Shown: one piece after another, positions 22,618 through 34,790 of the stretch | Position numbering within the stretch: position 1 is the stretch's first letter | Layout: the number at the start of each line of letters is the position of its first letter | Assembly (NCBI GenBank): GCA_036674765.1 | Contig: JARVKI010000101.1 | Coordinates: 84,552-148,551 of the forward strand | Reading direction: 5' to 3' | Source of the DNA: Seiridium cupressi | Taxonomy: Eukaryota > Ascomycota > Sordariomycetes > Amphisphaeriales > Sporocadaceae | Length of the DNA: 64,000 nt | Translations under genes and position numbers: made by a program | Notes under the pieces: model-generated | The model's input: only the letters and a program-made list of their open reading frames with translations | What the model was told of the DNA's origin: nothing | The model's database searches: none

Positions 22618-23871
22618 GGCTGCAGCATCTGTATCATGTGGCAGGCATTCAACCCAGACCAGAGTTCCGTCGGGTCGGGTCAGGGTGGGGCTGGCGTACG
22701 TCAGACGGTTGCAAGCGGAGACCAAAGTCAACCGGGCTGGACAAGTAGAAACGAACGGTGTAGCCTGCAGACGGCCTGTTTGAGCAGGAGTGTAGGTAGG
22801 GTGCTGGGTTGGGAATACTTAAGTATCCCGACAATCTGGGTCGATGACTGTCCGGCCCGCAGCCCCCATACCGCCAGAATGGTAGTGGGACAGGGGTGGA
22901 GGTCAAAAGTGCAGCAGACCCTTGGAGGGGTTTCAGACGTCTTGACCTGCCGCTTTCTGGCCTTTGCAGATGCTCCCCTGCATGAAGGGCAGCGTACGCC
23001 GGGTGTAGCGTTGGACTCTCAGTGCCGTCTGTGGGACTGAATGGGAGGATTGTCAGTCAACGTGTTGAACGAAAAGAGCGGTATGGCGGGCTGTCCGAGG
23101 GGAGAGGCGGCAGAGGATCAGGATCGACGGGGTGCGGCCAAATCAGGTATACCAATGGCATTATACTTCCGGGCAGGCCGGGTTTCCAACACCCGAATAA
23201 GAAAGGGCACCTTAAAGGGTCTCTCTCTCGCCCCATCCATGACAATATTTCAAAACCCATGTCTTACTACCACTCCCATTCCTACTGGCGAAGACCATGA
23301 CAAAACGGTAGTTGGGTAAATGCGCGGCAATGCAGTCACTGCGGACTCGCTAGGATCCGTACAACCGCAGGGCAATCTAACCGATGGATCTTCAGATGCT
23401 GCCTATTCTACGTGCATTCTCCAGCGAAAGTCGCTGTGATCTTGACGGATCCCTTGCATACCTAATGTAGGTAAGGTAGGTAGTAAGCGACACCCGCGAG
23501 GCAGAGGCTGGGGCAAGGGCAAGACGCGGGGCATAGCGGGGTACAACGACCAGTACTCCCAGTAGGCGCATATGTTCAATTGATGCAACAGAAGATACAC
23601 CTTGAGCCACCCCCATCAACCTTTCGTAAAGGAGCCCATCAGCCGAACACGAAGTCTCATTGCAGCTGGCCGTTGGGGCAACCACCCGTACCTTCCTGCG
23701 CAGTTCCAAGGAGGAAGAAGAAGAAAGAAGAAGAAGAAAGAAGGAGAAAAAAACCACCGCTGTGAGTCTGGTGGAATTGGAGTCTGGCAGATCCCACCAT
23801 GAGTTTGTCTCTTCGTCTTTGAGACAATCTTGAACTTACGCTGTCACACAACCTACGCAAATCATTTTACG
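22618..23871. promoter_or_regulatory. Divergent promoter region between the methyltransferase and chitinase genes
   Basis: 1.25 kb with no supported gene. It includes a GAA-rich purine tract (23707-23753) about 120 bp before the chitinase start. Confidence 0.5.
23707..23753 (+). repeat. GAA/GGA purine microsatellite
   Basis: Uninterrupted purine tract made of AAG/GAA repeats with a few G and A additions, in the chitinase promoter. Confidence 0.8.
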
Positions 23872-25162
23872 ATGTTGTTCTTACGACAGCGACTTGGAAT
23901 TTTCGCCATATTCCTAGCTATGGCGTCTTCCGCATGCTCTGCCGAAGAGCGGCTTCGGAATATCATGTACTTGACTGGGTGAGTTCCCACGGCCTGGCAA
24001 GATGTAAGATGGCTAGGTAACCAGTTTCTCAGGCAGCATCCAATCATCCCGAGCTCAGACCTCAGCTCGCCCATCACACACGTGGTTCTCGCATTCATGC
24101 AATCTTCGAGCTTCAACGTCGAGGCTCCCAACCCAGACTGGCCATTATTCATGTCCATTGCGGAAACACGTAGCAGATTCCGATCCGGTACAAAGATCAT
24201 GGTTGCAATCGGTGGCTGGGGTGATACCAATGGGTTCGACACAGCGGCGCGCACGGAAAGGAGTCGGGAGAGGTTCGCAAACAACGTGGCTGCCATGGTA
24301 CGCGATACTGGGGCGGATGGGGTTGACGTGGACTGGGAGTACCCAGGGTACGGTTGCCTGCTCCGATGTTGACGTATGGCCACTTGCTGACATTGATAGT
24401 GGTAATGGGGAAGACTACAAACAGATCCCAAACACAGAGAAGGCCTGGGAAATAGACGCATATCCACTGCTCTTATCGGCCATCCGAAGTGCTATCGGTC
24501 CCAACAAGGTCATCTCTGCTGCTGTCCCCGGCATTCCACGCGACATGCTTGCCTTCACGCCCACGACCCTACCATCAATCATGGCGTCAGTAGACTTCCT
24601 CAATGTGATGGCGTACGATTTGATGAACCGGCGCGATCAAGTCACCAAGCATCATACGGGTGTTCAACTGTCGCTAGAGTCAATCGACCAGTACATAGGC
24701 AATGGTGCAATCGCCGAGAAACTCAACCTCGGATTCGCGTTCTACGTCAAGTACTTCCGGATTTCTCCAGAAAACCATGAACAGTGTTTGAGAAATCCAG
24801 TTGGATGTCCTACGGGTCTCATGGAGGATCCAGACACGGGTGCTGACCTTGGCAAGACTGGTGGTTTCAGTTGGCACGACTCGGTTCCCGATGATGTCAA
24901 TGTCTCATTTATTAAGGCTCTCACAGACGGGTCCTACGATGATATTAATGGCGGCTACTACTACTTGGACGAAGACGAAGACCTCTGGTGGACGTTTGAT
25001 AACCCTGCTGCCCTACTGAAGAAGTTTCCTTTGATTGTTAGGGCTAAAAGGCTTGGAGGTGTATTTGCTTGGGGTCTTGGAGAGGATGCCCCCGAGTTCA
25101 AACATCTTCGTGCACTCAACCAAGGCCTGAAGAAGCTTGAGGATGAAAAAGACGAGTTGTAG
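23872..25162 (+). CDS. Secreted chitinase, glycoside hydrolase family 18
   Basis: Hydrolyses chitin beta-1,4 links, acting outside the cell or at the wall. Exons are 23872-23978, 24033-24347 and 24400-25162 (54- and 52-bp introns), 394 residues. The N-terminus is a signal peptide (basic MLFLRQRLG then hydrophobic IFAIFLAMASSACSA). GH18 signatures are MVAIGGWG and the catalytic DxxDxDxE in DGVDVDWEYPG, which sits directly before the second intron; the substrate-cleft segment FLNVMAYDLMNRRD follows. The C-terminal part (GGVFAWGLGEDAPEF) matches the barrel end. No carbohydrate-binding or LysM module is seen. The third exon alone looks like an independent ORF because a wrong frame continues through intron 2. 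Confidence 0.92.
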
Positions 25163-25684
25163 ATGAAGTCAGTCCAAGATGGCATCAATGAATCAATAGC
25201 TGTTTGCCGTCAATAATAGCTTATGCATTTCGCATATCTAGAACAACTTGTATGGTTCTGAACAGTGCCCACATTTAAGCGCCAATGGCCCCTCTTGCGA
25301 TAACAATAAGTTAGTATAACATTCGTTGGTCCCAAATTGACTTTCCACAAATTGAATCACATGCCACCACATATTCATACATCGTCACAGATGCGCGAGT
25401 CGTTCTGACGGTGCACGTTGTTGCAAGACTCGCAGGCAATGGGCAAGAGAATCTATATCACAAGAGAACTGTTACAAATGGAAGATGCAGATACAACATA
25501 CGGATAGATTCATATCATCATTATTATTGATACATTTCAAGGATATTGTTTGGGTATTTCCTCCTGAACGCCAATGATAAACATCGCAATTGCGCGAACC
25601 GATTTGTCTTCCCTGCTCAATGGAATGTGTTGGAATATTCGAAGAGCATTTCATTACCACGACCGTGCCTCTTGCGTGAATTAA
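25163..25684. other. Convergent 3' region
   Basis: 0.5 kb between the stop codons of the chitinase and MARVEL-type genes; no gene supported. Confidence 0.45.
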
Positions 25685-26304
25685 TCATGCCCCAGGGTAA
25701 GCGGCGGGCTTGGTTCCAGTCGCTGGGGCGTTGTGTCCCCTACTCCGTAGAGCCTCAAGGGCATCGACAATGGTAAGAACCATGAAAAGCACCCTTTAGA
25801 ACAAGGTCGTTAGTAATTATGGACACAGACAATGCTAGCAGCCTTAGACTTACCATAGGAAGAAACCAAAGGCGATAGCGGCCTCCAGTGAACCGCATAC
25901 GGTGTTGGCACCGCACTTCCACGGACCTCCAACATAGACAGCGAGGGCAATTGAGCCCGCAAACCAGAAGATGGCCGTAATGACATTGAGGACGAGAGCG
26001 GCGAGCTTGTGGAAGATGCTGGTCATGTAGATCGGGGTGATGCCGACATAAGCGATAACCAGCAAGGACCAAACCGAGTTGAAAATCATAAAGTTGACAG
26101 ACGAAGGCGAACTGGATTCGCCATAGTAACCACCATAGTAGCCCCAGTATCCGTGGGCCGTGCTGGCGACTGTAAATAATCGATTAGCGAAACAATTTGG
26201 CTGTATGAACCTCAGGTCCGCTTACTGTAGGCGGTCAGGCCCAATTCAATGATTGCAAATACTGCGGCCACGGCGTGGACGATCGAGAGCCACGTGAAAG
26301 CCAT
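25685..26304 (-). CDS. Small four-helix membrane protein, MARVEL-domain type
   Basis: Exons on the minus strand are 26304-26226, 26169-25854 and 25793-25685 (56- and 60-bp introns), 167 residues. Four hydrophobic segments are visible: VHAVAAVFAIIELGLTAY, SVWSLLVIAYVGITPIYM, LVLNVITAIFWFAGSIAL and AAIAFGFFLWVLFMVLTIV. The acidic/aromatic lumenal loop GYWGYYGGYYGE and a short cytoplasmic tail complete it. This is the usual size and layout of fungal MARVEL-domain proteins, which act in membrane microdomains and trafficking. The third exon supplies the last helix; without it the ORF stops prematurely at FFLW. Confidence 0.75.
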
Positions 26305-28278
26305 AATGTCGCAGTTTGGGACGAGTCGATCAGAAAATCGATCGAGGTGTGATAACTCCGAGATGAAAGCGCCAGCAGATTGTAATGGAGATGTTGGGTC
26401 GGAAATGGGGTGCGGCACAGACACAGCATGTGGGAGACCACGATAATATATAAGAGGGATCTGCCATTGCTACCCTACGTAGTCCCAGGTGGCTCAGCCT
26501 GATCTGAACCCGAGTCTCTCCACAGGGGAAAGTAGTGATTCGCGCAATTGCAATGACGTGAGTAGTTGAACACGCGATGAGCACAAGCTTCAGCAGATCC
26601 AAGCAAATCTGGGGCTAGACAGTTCGGAACGTGCTTAGCACAGAGCAAAGTGGAGTCAACATCTAAATCGTAACTGGCACAAGGAAACTGGTGATTGGCT
26701 GATACGTCAAGCCCAGCGGCCGACGTACCATTTGTGACTCAGCTTTTGATGAAAGCAAGAAAAGGACTGTATGCGGCGGGCATCAAATGACAGGCAAAAG
26801 CCACACTCGCTAACGACGTCACTTGGTGGGTATGACGGCATCACTCAATTTGTGGTGTGGCGCTATTGGATGATTCAGTTGAAACGGTTAGTGCGATCCC
26901 AGTGCCGGGCTCTTCTGAACCAGGGGTGGTTTGCAGCAGGCAGGTTGCCAGCCTGGCAGCAGGGCAGGTCCCCAGGTCCCTTAGAGCTTTTGAAGGGTAA
27001 GTCCCAGCCCACGGTCCTTGCCGAATAGCCTAGCGCGCATAGCTGGAATAGTTAATTCTACGAGGCCTGGAGCCGAGGAAACGGCTGATGAGTGGCGGCT
27101 CACTTTGTTGGTTTGTATCTCCAACTTACAGCATCATGTACATTCGATTTAGACAGCTGATCTTCGATCATTGTATACCTGCCAGTCGGATGATTGGTGC
27201 ATTTCAGAAGCAGTCCTGGGTATAGCATACATAGTGAATGTACAAACAGTATCTAGTCAAGGTTCCCTAGAGCTGCTGATTAGCATCCATTTTAAGCTTA
27301 TCGTGTCGCATAGCTCAGAACGCCACCAATGCTCTGCACTCCACAAAACACATTAACGCGGCCAGAGCCCTCCCGCGTCCAGCTCCTGAGAGGTCAAGCT
27401 ATAGCATGGATATATAGATATCTGTCGGTTGTAATGATCTTCCGTAAGAATGTGTTGTGTTGTAATTGGCCGGGAATTCACATGATTTTGAACGACATTT
27501 TCATGGCTCCTTTCCGCTACTGGCGTCACGACCATGTTGTGTATTTAATCTGGTCCCAGGAAGAAGAATCGCGAATGGAAATTGAGAATGCTAGTGGAAG
27601 ACGGGTTGGTATCTTCTTGGCAGTGTCCATGGGCTTGGAAACCCCTCAATATGCAGCTGGAGCTTGGCGTACAAGCATCGGATGTGATTCATATCTAACG
27701 AATAGGCATTTATCTTACAGACACGTGATCGTAGTCGCACGAATACCGTTAAAAATGCGTTACACGTGTGGCAGTAAAATCAGAAAAGGCTATGCCCGAG
27801 GACATGGGCCGTTTCTATAATCTCATCACCGCAAGTCGACCTGTCATTTTGTATAGAACCCATCGTACCGACGTCCCTGCCGCCAAGGCCACGATACCTC
27901 GGCTACGCAGTCCTCTTGCATGATCCAAGGAAGGACTTGAGGGAATTGACTTTCTTAACCAACCTCTGATTTGTCGTGACATGATCGAACACGTGCGCAG
28001 GCATCGATAATACCTCTATTTGATTGGCATACGAATTACGGTAATCTTTATTAGTAGTACACCTCGCCCGCTCTTCTGCCGCCCTGGATTTTTGATTACT
28101 GTGATATAATGTTGGTCGTCCTGGAGCAATATATCGGCTAGTATCCTCTGTTTCGAAAGTTGACCGTTAATGTAATCCTCCAGAAACGCGAAGACGCGCT
28201 GCCGACCTTCTCTCATCTTAAAGACCGCGACACTTTGCCCTCCCCAAAGATTTCTCTCATCCACAAGGGCTTGGAAAA
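26305..28278. other. Gene-poor intergenic region
   Basis: 2.0 kb. Open frames at 27329-27820 (+) and 28016-28264 (-) lack recognisable domains, and the latter has no ATG at its start. I see no supported gene. The right end contains the promoter of the glycerophosphodiesterase gene. Confidence 0.45.
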
Positions 28279-29544
28279 ATGCCTTCTAAAACTATACTCC
28301 TGGTCGTTGGCTTTGTCGCTGTTGCTCAGGTGACTGCGTTGCCATATGCACCTCGGCCATTTGAACATTCACGCCAACCTTTCGTAAAAGTGGAAATAGG
28401 CCCGCGCCCCGAGTTTCTGGTCAATGACATGGATGAGGGATGGCTGAAGGAGCGGCTTTCATCATGTCTTAACATGGAGATGCAGCCCACCAAGTTTTCC
28501 ATTGGCCATCGTGGAGGTGGCTGTTTGCAATTTCCGGAAGAGACTTCTCAGTCAATCACAGCGGGCATACGTATGGGAGCAGGCGTTCAAGAGTGTGATG
28601 TAGCATTCACGAACGATCTTGAACTTGTCTGTCGCCACGACCAATGTGACCTCCATACTACGACGAACATTGTTGCCACGGAGCTTGGATCTAGGTGTAC
28701 TCAACCGTTCACGCCAGCAGCGAACGGGACGGCGGCCACAGCTAAATGCTGCACCAGCGACATCACCTTGGCCGAGTTCAAGTCCTTGTGTGGCAAGATG
28801 GACGGTTTCAACGCTTCGGCTACCACTGCCGAGGACTTCTTGCATGGAACTCCAGCATGGAGGACTGACCTCTACGCAACCTGTGGTACCGTCTTGTCTC
28901 ACAAGGACTTCATTGAACTTGTCAATCCCTTGGGTTTGGATTTCACGCCGGAGCTGAAGACACCGCCAGCAGCAGTTCCGATGCCATTCAATGGATCATT
29001 CACGCAAGAAAAATTTGCTCAGAGGCTTGCTGATGAATATCGTGAATCTGGGATCGACTTCAGCAGGGTATGGCCACAGAGCTTCCTGTTTGCAGATCTC
29101 GCATATTGGATTGAGAATGAACCCGTCTTTGCCAAGCAAGCCCTGCTGCTTGACGAGAGCGGTGACACTCCTGACACATTCCTCACAGCAATCGAAAATT
29201 TGACCTTTTACAAGGATTCGGGCGTCAATCTTGTCGCGCCTCCTCTTCCATACCTGGTGGCACTGGACGATCAAAATGAGATTGTTCCAAGCGCTTACGC
29301 CGTCGAGGCGAAGCGACTCGGGCTGGAAATTATCACATGGTCTCTGGAACGATCTGGACCGATAGCCAATGTTGGGAAAGGACCCGACTATTACTATTCA
29401 ACGTTTTATAATGGGACAAACAACGACGGTGACATTTATAAGCTAGTAGATGTTTTGGCAAGACGGGTTGGCGTCAAGGGCATCTTCTCAGATTGGTCAA
29501 GCACTGTCACATACTACGCCAATTGCTTTGGATTCTTCCCATAA
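28279..29544 (+). CDS. Secreted glycerophosphodiester phosphodiesterase-like protein
   Basis: GDPD/PI-PLC-like TIM-barrel phosphodiesterase, probably hydrolysing glycerophosphodiesters outside the cell. Intronless, 421 residues. The signal peptide is MPSKTILLVVGFVAVAQVTA. The family metal/catalytic motifs are in place: GHRGGG then PEET near residues 78-90, followed by ECDVAFTNDLELVCRHD, which carries the Glu-x-Asp ligand pair and the second catalytic His. Several Cys (SSCLN, GGGCLQF, QECDV, VCRHDQCDL, SRCTQ, KCCT, SLCGK, ATCGT) suggest disulfide bonds, and there are N-glycosylation sequons (NGT, NAS, NGS, NLT). It fits extracellular GDPDs of fungi used in phosphate or glycerol scavenging; the substrate is not determinable here. 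Confidence 0.88.
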   Translation: MPSKTILLVVGFVAVAQVTALPYAPRPFEHSRQPFVKVEIGPRPEFLVNDMDEGWLKERLSSCLNMEMQPTKFSIGHRGGGCLQFPEETSQSITAGIRMGAGVQECDVAFTNDLELVCRHDQCDLHTTTNIVATELGSRCTQPFTPAANGTAATAKCCTSDITLAEFKSLCGKMDGFNASATTAEDFLHGTPAWRTDLYATCGTVLSHKDFIELVNPLGLDFTPELKTPPAAVPMPFNGSFTQEKFAQRLADEYRESGIDFSRVWPQSFLFADLAYWIENEPVFAKQALLLDESGDTPDTFLTAIENLTFYKDSGVNLVAPPLPYLVALDDQNEIVPSAYAVEAKRLGLEIITWSLERSGPIANVGKGPDYYYSTFYNGTNNDGDIYKLVDVLARRVGVKGIFSDWSSTVTYYANCFGFFP

Positions 29545-30212
29545 TCGTTAGAAATATATCCCATATACACATAAAGCTTATAAGACATGTAGCCGTTTCT
29601 GTTGTACCTCTTTCCATTCGTGTACGCTTTGAAATCGTTTTGAAGGGGTCCCGTCCTCGATTTCTTATACTTGGCATTGTCTAAACATCTACAAGTGCTG
29701 CATCTAGCACTTTTCACACCTCGTTAGCCTTTTACACGTGCAAAGTGAGTCACATACGAGAACAGTCGCTGCGTCGTTAGCTTGTTAGACTGCAAAATAT
29801 CTATACATCTCACGAAGACCGAAAGTGTGTGCTACATTGGAGTATATGCCTCAGGAGATGTACTCAGGAAGCTTAATATCCATCAATAGAGCAAGTCTCA
29901 TCAAGATGCATGAGCCCTCTGTTACACACGGATATTTGCGCGACCGGAATTTAGTACAGAGACACAATGGCACTCCGGATTGACAATACATGCCGAATCA
30001 CTAGATAATAATTGAATAGGGGAATAAATATTCCATTACCATGAGTGATTGCGAATCTTAGCACGGCATAAGAGCTACACCTGCAGAAACCCTCAACCCC
30101 CTAACCCCGAACATGACCTTGGGAAAGCAAGGATATTAGGCATGCTAAACAAGCAATCACGTATATTACCATACACTTCAAGGGTAATACACGCCGAAGA
30201 ACCGCAACCAAA
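29545..30212. other. Convergent 3' region
   Basis: 0.67 kb between converging stop codons of the GDPD and sulfite oxidase genes, no gene supported. Confidence 0.5.
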
Positions 30213-32081
30213 TTAGCTGAGGATCGACTTTGGTTGCGTTTCCTTGTTCCTTCTGATGCCTGAATCAGTATCAACCTCCAGTCTGTGCCAAGCTGTGGCC
30301 AAATTTCCCCTGAGATTATAAATACTCTTATAGCATTGAGGCTGTGTATTATATGCTTCATCCGTGGCTTTGACCATAAATGTTGTGGTCTTTGCCTGGG
30401 GATCTTTGATGATGGGAAGGGTGTCATGGTACGTCCATCGTTTCCAACTCCATTTCTTGCTTCCGACTTCTTGATGCGTGTCATCCAGGAATGTGGCTTG
30501 GCCCCAGGTCTTACCCCCATCTAGACTGACGTCAACACGCTGGATTTCTCGGCCACCACCGGAGTACGCGTAGCCTTCAAGCTCCACGACATCACCATTG
30601 CGACCTGTTTCGTCCGCTCTGGAGGCAGTAGAGACAACGGGGGATTTCCCGAACGCAGACTTGAACCTCGCCTTGGTGATGGCACTTGTGACGGGCATCT
30701 CCTGAATCGACTTGTACTTGTCCCAATCCAGGTTCTGGGTCTCGTTTGGACCGAAACACTTGTAGTCTCTTCGCTGCCAACTCGTATGGCTCTCTTCATC
30801 TGAGATGGCAATCTTGTTCAACCATTTGACGCAGCGCGCAGCCACTGTTCCAGGGACCACCACACGAACGGGGAAGCCATGATCTGGCGGCAATGGCATA
30901 TCATTCATTTTGAAAGCCAGCAAGACGTCGCCGCGTGGATCAAGAGCAGCATGTATCGGAATGCTTGCTCCGTATGCTTCCAGCGCTGAAAATTGTACGT
31001 GTTGTGCATCCTCGGGAAGATTGTCTGCGGCTAAGCCTGCATCGACCAGCACATCTCGCAATCGTACGCCTTCCCATCTCGCGCAACTGATGGCCCCTAC
31101 TCCCCATTGCAGGCCATTCGTCTTGCGCGCGTATTCAGTCATATCCTTCCGCCTGTTCCCAGAGCATTGAAGAACGGATGTGACGGTGTATTGCTTGAAT
31201 TTGACCTTCAGATCCCCAACAGTATAGGTCTTGACATCCCCATCCGGCAGTTCAATTGAAATAGTGTGAGCGTCACCAGTCGGATCCTCAATAATAGGAA
31301 CCCACATGTGATTTCGTACGTAGAAGACCTCGTTGGGGGTCAGGAAATCGGATGCCAAATCGTCACCTGCTGTCTCGGCGTTGTAAGGTTTCGAGGTCAA
31401 CTGCAGGAGTCGATCGTCTCGCTTCGGATCTGCGACGAATGGGTCCTCAATAGCATCTAGACGTGGCCGAGCGTCAATCAGATCATCTGAATGTACCCTG
31501 CCAATAACGTATTGCTCCAAAATCTCTCGGACATACGGAGTCTTGTGAATGGAGAAGATATTCCAATACGGCTCGATACTCCCCCCAGCTGCGCGCAGAA
31601 TGACTTCACCCCCTGGGTGCGCCGGTATCCAATCCGTAATATCGTATATTTTGTCCTCGTATACGATCCATGGCCTCGCAGACTTGGGACCGTGTGTCTT
31701 AACTTCTGATAATCGATAGCTTGGTAACCCACCATTGGACCCTCCGCTCGATGACTCGTCGTATACCCCTGATCCATCGACGAGCACTTCGTTCGGGCTA
31801 CGCGGTGCTGTCTGGGCGATCGAGAAGATCGCTGTCAGAAGACCGCCCCCTGCAGCTAGAGCTCGAAAAGAACGATATTTGGCTTGATTTGGGGGGAGTG
31901 GCCTAGCAAACTTGGGAGCGTGCCTTCGGAGATTGGCGTAGCCGGAGAACGTTCGACAAGAACGAGGGAGGCTGGGGTTTTGGATATTCAAGGTCTGTGG
32001 TTTTGGGGGTAAATTCGGACGGCTACGTCGAGTAGCATTGCAAAGCTCTTGGCCGAAGAATTGTAGTATCGATCGTGACAT
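30213..32081 (-). CDS. Sulfite oxidase (molybdopterin, cytochrome b5-like), probably mitochondrial
   Basis: Oxidises sulfite to sulfate. Intronless, 622 residues. Layout: a basic, Ser/Arg-rich N-terminus consistent with a mitochondrial presequence, and a hydrophobic stretch (AAGGGLLTAIFSIA); a cytochrome b5-like heme domain with the axial histidine in HPGGEVILRAAGG and the second in IFSIHKTPYV; an oxidoreductase molybdopterin domain with the molybdenum-ligand Cys in LQCSGNRR; and a C-terminal Mo-co dimerisation domain (DVSLDGGKTW). The presence of the b5 domain distinguishes it from plant-type sulfite oxidase, and the lack of FAD/NADH domains distinguishes it from nitrate reductase. The start is the ATG at 32081; an in-frame GTG upstream is ignored. 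Confidence 0.9.
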   Translation of the reverse strand: MSRSILQFFGQELCNATRRSRPNLPPKPQTLNIQNPSLPRSCRTFSGYANLRRHAPKFARPLPPNQAKYRSFRALAAGGGLLTAIFSIAQTAPRSPNEVLVDGSGVYDESSSGGSNGGLPSYRLSEVKTHGPKSARPWIVYEDKIYDITDWIPAHPGGEVILRAAGGSIEPYWNIFSIHKTPYVREILEQYVIGRVHSDDLIDARPRLDAIEDPFVADPKRDDRLLQLTSKPYNAETAGDDLASDFLTPNEVFYVRNHMWVPIIEDPTGDAHTISIELPDGDVKTYTVGDLKVKFKQYTVTSVLQCSGNRRKDMTEYARKTNGLQWGVGAISCARWEGVRLRDVLVDAGLAADNLPEDAQHVQFSALEAYGASIPIHAALDPRGDVLLAFKMNDMPLPPDHGFPVRVVVPGTVAARCVKWLNKIAISDEESHTSWQRRDYKCFGPNETQNLDWDKYKSIQEMPVTSAITKARFKSAFGKSPVVSTASRADETGRNGDVVELEGYAYSGGGREIQRVDVSLDGGKTWGQATFLDDTHQEVGSKKWSWKRWTYHDTLPIIKDPQAKTTTFMVKATDEAYNTQPQCYKSIYNLRGNLATAWHRLEVDTDSGIRRNKETQPKSILS

Positions 32082-34790
32082 GGTTGGAGACGGGTCACCG
32101 AGGACCTGTTTCACATGCTTAGTATTGGGAAATGGTAAGGGAGGAGAGACAATTACCGGGAAGGGCGACGATCACGTTGCATACATCGAGGCACAATTGC
32201 TTGTATCGTGTCGTCAGAGTACCTGTCGTGCAAATGGTTGTCCAACCTGAGTTACGGGCAATGGAGCGATTGGTTGGAATCCAGGCCTTGCGTCTTATCG
32301 CGGTATTGGTAACCACTCGGAGAATATCTCGGACGCCGGCGAAGATGAAGCTATCGCCAACTCTTATCGTTGAAATGAATATCCGAAAGTCTCGCCAGGA
32401 TCCAGCTGGACGGCGCAGTCATGACGGCTGTGCCAACGCATCGTTAAAGAAGGAGCTAAGTAGGAGAGGAAAGAGCCAATGTACGTTTGGTGTATCCCGT
32501 GTGCACATGGGGACATGAGGTTCTTGCGGGATTGCACTTTCCTTTTCCGTGTTGCGTCCCGTTGTGGTGAATGCTGGCTGACGAGTTTCTGGGGGGTGGA
32601 AACTCCCGACAACCCAACTCTGGGGTACTGTCGGTTTGCCCTTCAACGGAGATTGCCGCCATGTTGGAGCTTTTAGCGGCTATTTGCGGCGGATCTCCAG
32701 GAGGCCGCGTCCAATGACAAATATTAAGTAACCACATCAATAGGAAGACTCCCATTCGCTGCATTGGTCCTGTTTTACCTTGGACGCCGTACTGTTTCAG
32801 TGAGGAGAATGAAACATGAAGCTGGTGACCTGACAGCCATCTATATAACCCATTATGGATGTTATAACGGTTGCATTGATAGAAGGAAGGGCTACTAGAC
32901 TGAAACTTACAAGTCGTACCTACAATAGGAGACTCTGCACCTAACTAGTCATCAGCATCTTAAACACGGTACGATCTTGACTTTACCCGCATCGTGAAGT
33001 GCCGTTCTCGTCTTGGCGAAGCTCTCAAACTCCTTACCGGTCCTGCCTGTGCCGCCTATAAGCAGACCAGAATCTCCATAGACGCCGACTCCGGGTCAGC
33101 GATGATAATTTGCACGGCTTGCGCCATCTCATCCACGGCTGCGGCTGTCAGCGATGGCACCTAGAGCTTCGATCTCGGGCGCGATTTCATCGAGGAAAGG
33201 TATGAACAAGAAACTGGTTTGAACTATCTAAAAGATGAGCTGTGTCTTTCCTCTTTCGCAGCTTCTTTTGTTTCTCTGTTTCCTCGAATTTGCATTTCCT
33301 CCTGCATCGCGCAATCCAACGATGAAACTCTTCGCCGTTGGGTTTCAGCGCGCAGCCACCTGCACGCAGAGAGGGGAGCCAACGAGCTCGGTCCCAAGTC
33401 TCCCGACATATCCAAAACTGGGAAAGGAGGACGAGTTATTTTTCCCGTTGATAAAATCCATGAGCGAGATCACGATAGATGTTTCCACACGGCTATCGCC
33501 CTGTCTTTGGGTCAGTACAGGCGTCGTTTGGCGCTGGTCGTGTATAAACATTAAGTCAATAAACATTCATTTTGAACTCCTAGAACCTGAGGATTAAAAC
33601 CACTTTACCCTTAGTAAGCATATCCTAGCTGCGGGATATCGCTAGGTTAGCTAATCTTCCTCACTGATATATCTCTATTTATTAATCCCCCTGGATCGAA
33701 GTCTTGGACCACACCGATACGTATATATAAAGGGTGTTCTATTTATTATAATTTTGTAAGAATTTGCTCGCAAGAAGTTGCTATTCAATCCCTGCAAATA
33801 ACGTGACGTCTATGAGGGATATAAAGCAACTTGAAGAGCTCTGGTTAACATGTCATCTTTGCTGATAACAAACTCCCGTATGTTGAGATGTATTGGTCGT
33901 TCATAGTCGATTAGGCTGTCAAGGAACAATGCATTAAAAATATTCAATGTGAATCATGATTCATTAGTCGACACCAGTACTACGACCGCCCAAAGAGTTT
34001 GCCTATAACATATACATAGTTAAACGAGAAGAACTGATAATTCTGATGCAACCGAGCCACAAAGAGATGTTTGTAAAGACGAGAGTGTGGGGGAACAAGC
34101 ATATATGGCATGTTGCCGTTGACGTGTGATTGATCTGGGCATGCTCCTGTATGCTTCCAGTCCCAACGGATCCCTTCTTTTGGCGTTGGCTAATGCTAGT
34201 TCTGGAGCGACCAAACGCTTAAACGGCACCGAACGTCGATCGACGCCGACGAGACTACAGCTCAAACGTTCCTCTGCCCTCCGATATCTCGCTACGGCTT
34301 ACCACACTGACTGACTGCAGCCCACGACTGTCGAGAGGACCCACAAGCGGGTTAGCCTGCTGCCACCGCGGCCGCTCTGCCAGACCACATACGGAGAAGC
34401 GCATATACCTACCAGGCGCGAGACGGGGCCCCGAAGAAGTCGGCGAAATTTAATGAGGCACGGGGTCCCCATAGCCATAGCGTAAAGGGGCCTGGTCCTT
34501 CATTTGAAAATTCAATCGTGGCGATACCTATTTGGAATGTTTCTCAACGATCGATCGAGAGATATGGATAGTTAGAGCAAATCTTTTGAGCTTCGTCTGG
34601 CCACTCACTGATAACTTCTGCACCGTCAAGCTCTTGTGGGCAATTTCTCCTAGGCTCACGCGGGCGACATGCATTTTGTTTAAACCATATCAAAGACCTG
34701 GATTGTCCGGAAAAGTTGTGCTGTGGCATATAAAACGGGGAGCAGTCACTTATGGCACCGGGGAATTGGGTTCCTGTTTCTCCGCGTGAG
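32082..34790. other. Gene-poor region, possible gene remnant near 32960-33200
   Basis: 2.7 kb. No intact gene. On the minus strand between about 33200 and 32960, a broken frame reads stretches such as VYGDSGLLIGGTGRTGKEF and FAKTRTALHDAGKVKIVP after a frame change, which looks like decayed coding sequence of a family I cannot name. The region around 33540-34000 is AT-rich and empty. Confidence 0.3.

Noticed and set aside
26920..27000. GC-rich stretch with short inverted repeats (GGTTGCCAGCCTGGCAGC) considered as a tRNA or structured RNA
   Set aside because: No cloverleaf with acceptor, D, anticodon and T arms could be drawn by eye.
27329..27820. 163-codon plus-strand ORF in a gene-poor region
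   Set aside because: No recognisable domain, no signal or membrane layout, and no supporting splice or promoter context.
28016..28264. 82-codon minus-strand ORF upstream of the glycerophosphodiesterase
   Set aside because: It begins at GTG, has no family resemblance and occupies the expected promoter.
33219..33597. Overlapping 110-120-codon plus-strand ORFs
   Set aside because: Two frames and the opposite strand are all open here, so openness is not informative; no domain seen.
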